NCBI GenBank assembly: GCA_947452355.1 | Contig: CANGCU010000014.1 | Span: forward strand, 1 to 14,624 | Direction: 5' to 3' | Length of the DNA: 14,624 nt | Source: Microbacteriaceae bacterium | GTDB lineage: Bacteria > Actinomycetota > Actinomycetes > Actinomycetales > Microbacteriaceae | Shown: positions 8,920-14,624 of the stretch, in pieces | How positions within the stretch are numbered: the stretch's first letter is position 1 | How the letters are laid out: each line of letters opens with the position of its first letter | Position numbers and translations under genes: made by a program | Notes under the pieces: model-generated | The model's database searches: none | Seen by the model: the letters and a program-made list of their open reading frames with translations, nothing else | Told to the model about the DNA's origin: nothing

Positions 8920-9336
8920 ATGGTCGTCTCACCTCGGACCCGAAATCGACACGGTCGAAGCCCGCGCTCTGATATTCGCGGTATCGCCGCGGTGGGTATC
9001 GGTGGGCGGAATGCCGCCTTCGCCGATATCGCAAAAGACGTCGTCAACTATCTGTGTGACGTGCAACCCACACTCATGCATGACATCAAGGTTGAAATGA
9101 CCCTTCTGCCGAGCGGTGAGTATGCCGACGGGGTCCCGCGTCGTTGGACCGCACTTCGACCCGAGCGGCGAGTCATCTTGTATCGCCTTCCGATTGAACG
9201 CGGTGCGAAACTACATCGTGACGATGAGTGGCACCGCCGAAACAACATTGAGACCATCGTCATCGAAGCGATTGCTGATGTGATCGACATGGACCCTTAC
9301 GAACTTGCGCCCAATCGTTACTTCCCGCACGCCTAG
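8920..9336 (+). CDS. Zincin-like 'metallopeptidase family' protein lacking HEXXH
   Basis: This 138-residue protein is the only plus-strand gene. Its core matches the small actinobacterial family usually named metallopeptidase family protein (Zincin_1-like). Features are LYRLPIERGAKLHRDDEWHRRN (split here as LYRLPIERG at 88-95 and KLHRDDEWHRR at 98-107) and the C-terminal MDPYELAPNRYF (124-135). The N-terminal 30 residues are Arg-rich and poorly ordered in appearance. No HEXXH exists anywhere; the helix where it would sit reads IETIVIEAIAD (110-120), so zinc-dependent proteolysis is not supported. No signal peptide or membrane segment, so cytoplasmic. ATG at 8920 with a modest AGG eight bases upstream. 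It sits between manB and the DUF5719/GT2/whiB cluster, a conserved actinobacterial location. Function unknown. Confidence 0.85.
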   Translation: MVVSPRTRNRHGRSPRSDIRGIAAVGIGGRNAAFADIAKDVVNYLCDVQPTLMHDIKVEMTLLPSGEYADGVPRRWTALRPERRVILYRLPIERGAKLHRDDEWHRRNNIETIVIEAIADVIDMDPYELAPNRYFPHA

Positions 9337-10691
9337 CCACTGACAACGAGGACACTGCCCGCGTCAATCGGCGCGACCAATCCTCTGAGCGTCGCTATCC
9401 CGCTCGGCGTTGAAACAAACAATGAGTTCGAAACTTCCGACGTCGACGTCACCGTGACGAGCCCAGCCTCGACAGTCGTGAGGTAGTTCCCATGGCCGGG
9501 AACCGTGACCTCGGTATCGACGCCCCCGATGTGAAGCGTGACGACGGCGTCCTTGTCGCTCGGATTGTGAAGACCAAGGGACGCGTGGGAGGGGGCGACG
9601 ACGGATGCGTTTCCGACTTGTGCCGGTGCCGCACTCGACCACGCGACATCCGTGATCCCGGATTCAACGTCGTGGAACCCTACGCGGGCCGCAGCAAGAA
9701 TTGGCTGGTCAGAAGTCACCGAGATAGCCCAATCACCGGGAACGAGATCCGCAAGCGGAATGTCCAGCGTCGCACCGGCGGGGATCGTCGCGGACACGAC
9801 CTGCGGCTCGCCATCCGAATAGGGGTCAAGAGTGATGGTGACAGACGCGTCGGTTTCACCCGGAACGAGAAAGCGCAGCGCAGCGACGATATCGGAGTAG
9901 GACGAATCGCTGAGCACCGCTCCAATTGATTCCTCCGCTGGAACATGAAGGACGGGAAAGTCCACGGTTGTGGTGGGGTCAGTCACTGGGCCGATTCGAT
10001 CAAGGCCTCCCGCAACCAGCCCGCGGACAACCGTCATCTGCAACGTCGCCCACACGGCAGCACCGTTACTGACGAGGTGAATCGCCGGCGACTCCTCGTC
10101 CGGAACAAATCCCGCGACGGAATAGGACCGTTGCGATTTCGCGGGGATAACAATTCCCTTCGAGCCGGGTGCGTCGACAAGACCGGTTGAGCCCCAAATA
10201 TCGAGGTCGATCCGGGCCTCAACATCGCTTCCGTTCGAGATGGTCAAAATGGTGTCTCGACCAGTGGTTGTGCTTCCACCGATCAGCCATTGTTCATTGA
10301 GCGGGTCGCCGCATTCGGTCGCGAGATATCCCGTTGCAACCTCGGAATGTACGGCGTCAGATTCGGTGGCGGCAACCAGCAGTGTGTCGCCGTTCCGCGT
10401 GATGACCGCCCCGTTGTCGCCCGTTGCTGCTGCGAGATTTGCCGTCACGTCTCCGCCCGCAACTGATCTCGCGACAGAATTAATCCGTGAAATGGACGCC
10501 GAATCACCCTCGTGACCCACGACGTCACCCGCGCACACGATGTTTCGAGTCACGGATTCCGGGGAAACCACGGTCGTGAGTGGCGCTATTCCCGTCGACA
10601 AGGGTGTCGGGATAAAGGCCACCGCGTACCCACCAATGCCCAACAGGGCGAGACCCGCGACACCGGTGGTGATCTTGCTAAGAATGCTCAT
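9333..10691 (-). CDS. DUF5719-type extracytoplasmic membrane-anchored protein
   Basis: A 452-residue protein with one N-terminal hydrophobic segment (about 7-28), either an uncleaved anchor or a signal sequence. It is followed by a long Gly/Ala/Val/Thr-rich beta-type extracytoplasmic region with few charged residues and no recognisable catalytic motif. The call as DUF5719 rests on composition, length and location directly downstream of the large GT2-membrane protein, as in many actinobacteria. Its ATG lies inside the GT2 gene (14-base overlap), with AGAGG (10701-10705) nine bases upstream, so the two are probably translated together and may form a complex. Its TAG stop shares the CTAG at 9333-9336 with the convergent gene. 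Biochemical role unknown. Confidence 0.82.
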   Translation of the reverse strand: MSILSKITTGVAGLALLGIGGYAVAFIPTPLSTGIAPLTTVVSPESVTRNIVCAGDVVGHEGDSASISRINSVARSVAGGDVTANLAAATGDNGAVITRNGDTLLVAATESDAVHSEVATGYLATECGDPLNEQWLIGGSTTTGRDTILTISNGSDVEARIDLDIWGSTGLVDAPGSKGIVIPAKSQRSYSVAGFVPDEESPAIHLVSNGAAVWATLQMTVVRGLVAGGLDRIGPVTDPTTTVDFPVLHVPAEESIGAVLSDSSYSDIVAALRFLVPGETDASVTITLDPYSDGEPQVVSATIPAGATLDIPLADLVPGDWAISVTSDQPILAAARVGFHDVESGITDVAWSSAAPAQVGNASVVAPSHASLGLHNPSDKDAVVTLHIGGVDTEVTVPGHGNYLTTVEAGLVTVTSTSEVSNSLFVSTPSGIATLRGLVAPIDAGSVLVVSG

Positions 10692-13377
10692 CGTCGTCTT
10701 CCTCTACGAGTGGAATGAGATCTTCCGCGACCACGCGACGTCGGGGTAATGATGTGGGAACAGCCGCGATGAGTGCAACCAGTCCGACGAGACCAAGGAT
10801 CCAGCGGTATACGGGATCCGGCGCACGGTTTGTCGCGGTGACATCGCTCGTGGAATTGACTCGCCAGAGAATGCCGCGGTCGGTGACGCCGACCGACGTG
10901 AGTCCGGCGTGAGACGCGATGGCGGACACCTCGGGCGCGGTGGTCTTGGCCTCGAGAAGAATGAATCGAACCCCCAGCTGAGAGAACGATGTGTCGAAGT
11001 CGAAGCCACTTTGGGCGACAAGATTGGCGACAAGCTCGGCAATTGCCGGTTCGTTCGTCGCGGGAGCAGTTCGCGTCGCGGCCGCGGCCGTCCAATCCAC
11101 GAGAGTGGTCCCCGCGTCACGTTGGAGTTCGGCTCGTAAACCCTCGGGCGCCGGAGTCACGATGAGTGTCGCCATGCCCGGGTGGGCCGCCGTTTCCGCT
11201 TCAACGTAAGCCGGCAATGTGCGAACCGTCGATGGGTGGGCAAGCCCAACGTTGGTTGCAATCGTCGTGAGCGGAACAATCCCAACAACCGCAATGACCC
11301 CGACCGTGAGTGGCGCAAGAAATCCTGACAACGTGCGAAGTGAACACACCGTGATGGCAGTTCCGACCAGGAGTCCAAACCACACGACGTCATACAACGG
11401 TCCGGGGAATAGCCCGATCGACTGGCCTCCCGCGGCTGCCCGCGGAACGGTGCCGATTGCACCCCAGATTAAGAGCGCAACACCTCCCAGGATGAGCACA
11501 CTTCCAACGCGGGGATTATCGGCGACGATGACCGAAAAAACAGTCAGAACAACTCCCGTGACAACAACCACGAATGCGATCAAAGTCGAAATTTCTGGTC
11601 CAACAAACGGAAGCGAAGGATTGCCCGGCCAGAGTGTCAATGACGCGAGGCCATGTGGTGCGTCCGTCGGAAACGGAAGCCCGCGATCGGCGAAATACGC
11701 CACGGGATTACTCGCCGCGGCGATGATTCGTGGCCACTCGAACGCGAGTGCCGGAACCAAGGTGACGAGGACAGTCGGGCTTCCCGTGACGGCGCGAACT
11801 ATGACCGCAAGGATGACGACCGGCGCGAGAGCGGGTACCGCGGTCCACACTATGGCGGCGGTGATGGATGCCCAGCCGAGGGACACGATACTTTTGCCCG
11901 CCACCGCTCGGGCGAAAAAGGGCAACGCGATGTGCACTAACACCGCGGTGATTCGGCCCTCCCCGATCGCGATGTGAAGTGTGGGCACTAACGCCCAGCC
12001 GGCGCCGACCACGAAAGCCGCCCGCGAATTCGAGGTGAGGGTCCCCGCACCGACAAATCCCGCGACGAACGAGAGGGGCACAGCGAGAACAAATAAGGCA
12101 ACGACGACAAGATTGGGATTCCACCATGTCAGCGACCCGAAAATACCCATAAGCGCCGCAAACCCGTCAGGTGCACCCGAAATTCCGCCGGCCACGTCGC
12201 TCCACGTTGCCCCGATAGCCGATGTCGTGTCCACCCACGTTGCGGGCATGGGCAACAGGGCTCCGCCGGACAGCGCGGTCGCCCCAACGAAATTGGCATA
12301 AAGTCCGAGCCCGCAAACGGACGCCAAACCGGTGAGCCACAGCCCAATCGATCCAAAGGTGGCTCGAGGCGTGTCGTCGCGTGATTCGATGAGCGCGCGG
12401 CGCGCATCACGTTCGAGTCCTTGCCTGTGCCGGTATTCGGAGATCGAGACGAACAATCGCGATCCGTCGAATGGGTTCGTGCGAATGGCACGAAGTGCGC
12501 GACGTGCCCTACCCACGGCTCCGAAATCGGTCATCCCCGCCAGTGTGCCGCGCCACTCGGCGAATGGGTTTGCTCGCTTCTGCATAAATCGGCCCAACCC
12601 GCGAACGAACGCCCCGGTGGCGAGCGCAACCGACACGAAGGGGCGGGCGGCGGGAGTTCCATAAACCAGGACACGATGGGCCCGCGATCGGGCCTCCTCA
12701 ACAACGACACGGGCATCGGTCAGGTTTCCCGCCAGCGCCTCGAACGAGGTGACGGCCGTTTCGATTACCGCGCGTGGCACGATTTCCACGAGCCACCCCG
12801 CGCAACGCGCCCGGTAGCAAAAGTCGAGTGCTCCGTCGACCGCGGGAAGTGCCGGGTCAAACCCTCCCAGTGCGGTCCACACGACACGTCGAACGAGCAT
12901 CCCCGCTTCACCAACTGCGAGAACATCGCTCGTCCGGTCATATTGTGCTTGATCCAGTTCACGTTCCGCGAGCTGAATCGCGAAGCCGCTTCGCGTCATT
13001 GACTCACCGATTTCGCGAATCGTTGCGGGGTTTGCCGCGTCCATTTGCTTTGGTCCGACAACACCGACAGAAGGAGAGGTGTCGAGTAGCGATGCCAACG
13101 ATGCGAATGCACCCGAGCGGACGCGAGTGTCATCGCGCAAAATCCAGACTGTTTCGGCCGACGAGTCAGCGAGTGCACGATCGACAGCGTGTGACAACGA
13201 CAGCGTCGGTGACGCATCGATGACCGACACCCCCTTGGGTGCCAACGCGTCACCGGTTAGATTGACGACGGTCACCGAGTCCGCAAGATTGTCCGCCGCC
13301 AGCGACGCGAGTGTGTCCGAGAGTCGCTCGGGGTGCCGTCGAGCAACGACGACAACCGCGAGGGAGTCGCGAATCAC
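10678..13377 (-). CDS. GT2 glycosyltransferase fused to multi-pass membrane and extracytoplasmic domains
   Basis: An 899-residue protein. Residues 1-260 form a GT-A/GT2-like glycosyltransferase: strand LAVVVVARRHPERL, RDDT (81-84) as the likely donor/metal site, GGFDPAL (171-177), and LDFCYRARCAGW (184-195) as the acceptor/base motif. After a basic linker, about ten membrane segments lie between 343 and 710. An extracytoplasmic domain (about 711-855) follows, then a last TM (857-877) and an acidic cytoplasmic tail ending VEEDDDEHS. The first long loop (about 366-415) contains TWSDVAGGISGAPDG, resembling loops of GT-C-like membrane transferases (inference). Start is GTG (13375-13377), 20 bp after whiB. 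A role in envelope glycan or lipoglycan synthesis is likely from architecture and from the mannose genes either side, but donor, acceptor and product are unknown. Confidence 0.88.
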   Translation of the reverse strand: MIRDSLAVVVVARRHPERLSDTLASLAADNLADSVTVVNLTGDALAPKGVSVIDASPTLSLSHAVDRALADSSAETVWILRDDTRVRSGAFASLASLLDTSPSVGVVGPKQMDAANPATIREIGESMTRSGFAIQLAERELDQAQYDRTSDVLAVGEAGMLVRRVVWTALGGFDPALPAVDGALDFCYRARCAGWLVEIVPRAVIETAVTSFEALAGNLTDARVVVEEARSRAHRVLVYGTPAARPFVSVALATGAFVRGLGRFMQKRANPFAEWRGTLAGMTDFGAVGRARRALRAIRTNPFDGSRLFVSISEYRHRQGLERDARRALIESRDDTPRATFGSIGLWLTGLASVCGLGLYANFVGATALSGGALLPMPATWVDTTSAIGATWSDVAGGISGAPDGFAALMGIFGSLTWWNPNLVVVALFVLAVPLSFVAGFVGAGTLTSNSRAAFVVGAGWALVPTLHIAIGEGRITAVLVHIALPFFARAVAGKSIVSLGWASITAAIVWTAVPALAPVVILAVIVRAVTGSPTVLVTLVPALAFEWPRIIAAASNPVAYFADRGLPFPTDAPHGLASLTLWPGNPSLPFVGPEISTLIAFVVVVTGVVLTVFSVIVADNPRVGSVLILGGVALLIWGAIGTVPRAAAGGQSIGLFPGPLYDVVWFGLLVGTAITVCSLRTLSGFLAPLTVGVIAVVGIVPLTTIATNVGLAHPSTVRTLPAYVEAETAAHPGMATLIVTPAPEGLRAELQRDAGTTLVDWTAAAATRTAPATNEPAIAELVANLVAQSGFDFDTSFSQLGVRFILLEAKTTAPEVSAIASHAGLTSVGVTDRGILWRVNSTSDVTATNRAPDPVYRWILGLVGLVALIAAVPTSLPRRRVVAEDLIPLVEEDDDEHS

Positions 13378-13397
13378 CGAATCGGCTCTCTTATCCC

Positions 13398-13709
13398 TTA
13401 GGCGCGACGACGATACTTGCGGCGCTCACGCTCGGACAGGCCGCCCCAAATTCCGAATCGCTCGTCATTGGCGAGTGCGTATTCGAGGCATTCCGTCTTC
13501 ACCGGGCACTCTGCGCAGATTCGTTTTGCGTCGCGAGTCGAGCCACCCTTTTCGGGGAAAAATGCTTCGGGATCAGTCTGGGTGCACAGTGAATCGGCTT
13601 GCCATGCGAGAGGGTTATCGTCACCGACGGCGTTGCCGGTTCCGACTACTCCGAGACGGAGAGGATCGATTGCCCAGTCCCCAGGGACGTCATTTCGGTA
13701 TTCGGTCAT
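13398..13709 (-). CDS. whiB: WhiB family iron-sulfur transcriptional regulator (WhiB2/WhmD-like)
   Basis: A 103-residue WhiB-like protein. Four cysteines for a [4Fe-4S] cluster are C42, C65, C68 and C74 (C, then CxxC, then C after five residues). They are followed by the GIWGG turn (86-90) and a basic end (SERERRKYRRRA) for DNA contact. The segment TDPEAFFPEKGGSTRDAKR and the ECLEYALANDERFGIWGG stretch are those of the WhiB2/WhmD class, which controls septation and cell division and in characterised members works with the principal sigma factor. The frame is open to a GTG at 13742, but the ATG at 13709 has GGAGGA nine bases upstream, and the GTG sits at the predicted transcription start, so 13709 is used. 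It heads a probable whiB-GT2-DUF5719 operon. Confidence 0.96.
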   Translation of the reverse strand: MTEYRNDVPGDWAIDPLRLGVVGTGNAVGDDNPLAWQADSLCTQTDPEAFFPEKGGSTRDAKRICAECPVKTECLEYALANDERFGIWGGLSERERRKYRRRA

Positions 13710-13718
13710 GACGAGAAA

Positions 13719-13724
13719 TCCTCC
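13719..13724 (-). promoter_or_regulatory. whiB ribosome binding site
   Basis: GGAGGA on the minus strand, nine bases before the ATG at 13709. It decides between this start and the in-frame GTG at 13742. Confidence 0.85.
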
Positions 13725-13745
13725 AGTTGTGTCAGTGTTCACCTA

Positions 13746-13774
13746 ATTACACCGTTGTTATTCCGAATAGTCAA
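13746..13774 (-). promoter_or_regulatory. Predicted whiB promoter
   Basis: On the minus strand TTGACT (13769-13774) and TGTAAT (13746-13751) are separated by exactly 17 bases, each one mismatch from the housekeeping sigma consensus. The spacer is AT-rich compared with the flanking genes. Transcription would start near 13740, giving a leader of about 30 nt that carries GGAGGA. It lies entirely in the 74-bp gap between manA and whiB, so whiB and the genes behind it can be expressed independently of manA. Confidence 0.75.
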
Positions 13775-13783
13775 GTCGCAGTT

Positions 13784-14624
13784 TTAATGCCGCCCATCCG
13801 GGCGGTAAACGATGAAAACGTGGCCATCACCGGTGAGTTCCGAGAGGCTCTCGTCCGCTTCGATAAAGACAGCGGATCCGCGTTGAACGACGAGATCTGT
13901 GCCTGTTCGAAGAGTCACCACACCGTCCGCCACAACGGCTATCGCGGGGCCGGGAATGGAGACCGGTGTTCCCCCAACCACCACGGCTTCAATCACCGCG
14001 AACTCCGAACCTCGCGGTTCGAATTGTCGAACGGGACCAATTACGGTCGGTTCGAGTCGTGGTTCCAACAATTCGGAATCATCCAGAACGGCGAGAAACT
14101 CCGGGATGTCAATGTGTTTCGCCGTCAAACCCCCACGAAGCACATTGTCACTCGTTGCCATCACTTCAATTCCCAACCCCGAGAGGTAGGCATGGACGTT
14201 TCCCGCCGGCAGAAACAGTGCGTCACCGGGTTGCAGGGTGACGTGATTGAGCAGCAACGAAACGGCGATGCCGGGATCCTTCGGGAAATGCGCCGCGAGT
14301 GCGCGCGCGACGGCCAACGCGTCATCCACATAATCGACGCCCACTGCGTCGATGCCCACGGTCAGCGCCGAAACAAGAGCGTCGACATCGACGCCTTTCG
14401 TCAGCAACCAATCGACGGTGGCGCGGGTACCGTTCGCGGCTCGTTCCGCCAGCAGTGCCGAACCGGGAACCTCGGCGCGAACGAGTGCAGACACAATTTC
14501 CTCGCGTTCGGACGCCGGCCTGAAACCGCACAGTGCCGAAAACTCGGATAACGCAATGATCAGTTCGGGTTTGTGATTCGCATCGCGGTAGTTGCGTTCG
14601 GGCGAATCGAGGGGAATCCCCGCC
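13784..14624 (-). CDS. manA: Mannose-6-phosphate isomerase, class I (5' end outside window)
   Basis: A zinc-dependent enzyme interconverting fructose-6-phosphate and mannose-6-phosphate, the entry to GDP-mannose. The last 279 residues are present; type I enzymes are about 390-400 aa, so roughly 110-120 N-terminal residues, including the first zinc ligands (QxH), lie beyond the window. Visible landmarks: NYRDANHKPEL near the window edge (its Glu is a zinc ligand), ALCGFRP, GDALFLPAGNVHAYLSG (its His is a zinc ligand), then DNVLRGGLTAKHIDIPE with the conserved active-site Arg. It ends at TAA 13784-13786, 74 bp upstream of the whiB start. The frame is continuous to the edge. Together with manB it provides mannose-1-phosphate for envelope glycans. 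Confidence 0.95.
   Translation of the reverse strand, partial: AGIPLDSPERNYRDANHKPELIIALSEFSALCGFRPASEREEIVSALVRAEVPGSALLAERAANGTRATVDWLLTKGVDVDALVSALTVGIDAVGVDYVDDALAVARALAAHFPKDPGIAVSLLLNHVTLQPGDALFLPAGNVHAYLSGLGIEVMATSDNVLRGGLTAKHIDIPEFLAVLDDSELLEPRLEPTVIGPVRQFEPRGSEFAVIEAVVVGGTPVSIPGPAIAVVADGVVTLRTGTDLVVQRGSAVFIEADESLSELTGDGHVFIVYRPDGRH

Noticed and set aside
11219..13223. Plus-strand open frames opposite the GT2 gene (for example 252 codons at 11219-11977)
   Set aside because: Ser/Thr/Arg/Pro-rich low-complexity translations, antisense to a well-supported membrane protein gene, with no Shine-Dalgarno or family match.
13710..13742. GTG start of whiB at 13742
   Set aside because: It coincides with the predicted transcription start and has no ribosome binding site, whereas the ATG at 13709 has GGAGGA at good spacing.
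13727..14551. 274-codon plus-strand frame opposite manA
   Set aside because: Antisense to ManA, whose zinc-site motifs are clear; no domain features.

Overview
The window looks like a piece of a compact actinobacterial chromosome, most likely Microbacteriaceae or a close relative. The grounds are the MtrA-MtrB-LpqB module next to secA and comF, a WhiB-type iron-sulfur regulator, a DUF5719-type protein and a large membrane glycosyltransferase. Almost everything is coding, intergenic gaps are under about 110 bp, and several genes overlap. No mobile element, CRISPR array, tRNA or rRNA was seen, and no stretch over 300 bases lacks a gene.

Layout from left to right: secA (minus, 3' end cut off by the window), a 108-bp gap, comF, lpqB, mtrB and mtrA (all minus), then manB (minus). 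The only plus-strand gene follows, a small protein of the actinobacterial 'metallopeptidase family' that lacks HEXXH. It converges tail to tail with the DUF5719 gene, the two stop codons sharing one CTAG. Upstream of that, also on minus, are the large GT2-membrane fusion, whiB (WhiB2/WhmD-like) and manA (5' end cut off). Transcription of the minus genes runs right to left: manA, whiB, GT2, DUF5719; then manB, mtrA, mtrB, lpqB, comF, secA.

How the genes fit together: ManA (fructose-6-P to mannose-6-P) and ManB (mannose-6-P to mannose-1-P) make precursor for mannosyl donors. The GT2-membrane fusion and its overlapping DUF5719 partner look like envelope glycan machinery. WhiB2-type and MtrAB-LpqB systems control division and cell wall processes in characterised actinobacteria. 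SecA drives protein export. The window is therefore mostly an envelope-growth and envelope-regulation neighbourhood.

Most of this is conserved core genome. The points worth a second look are the uncharacterised GT2/DUF5719 pair, the zincin-family protein without a catalytic motif, the apparent loss of neighbours that usually sit here (hpf/raiA beside secA-comF, a DUF3499 gene beside manB), a very clean promoter in front of whiB, and the shared palindromic stop.
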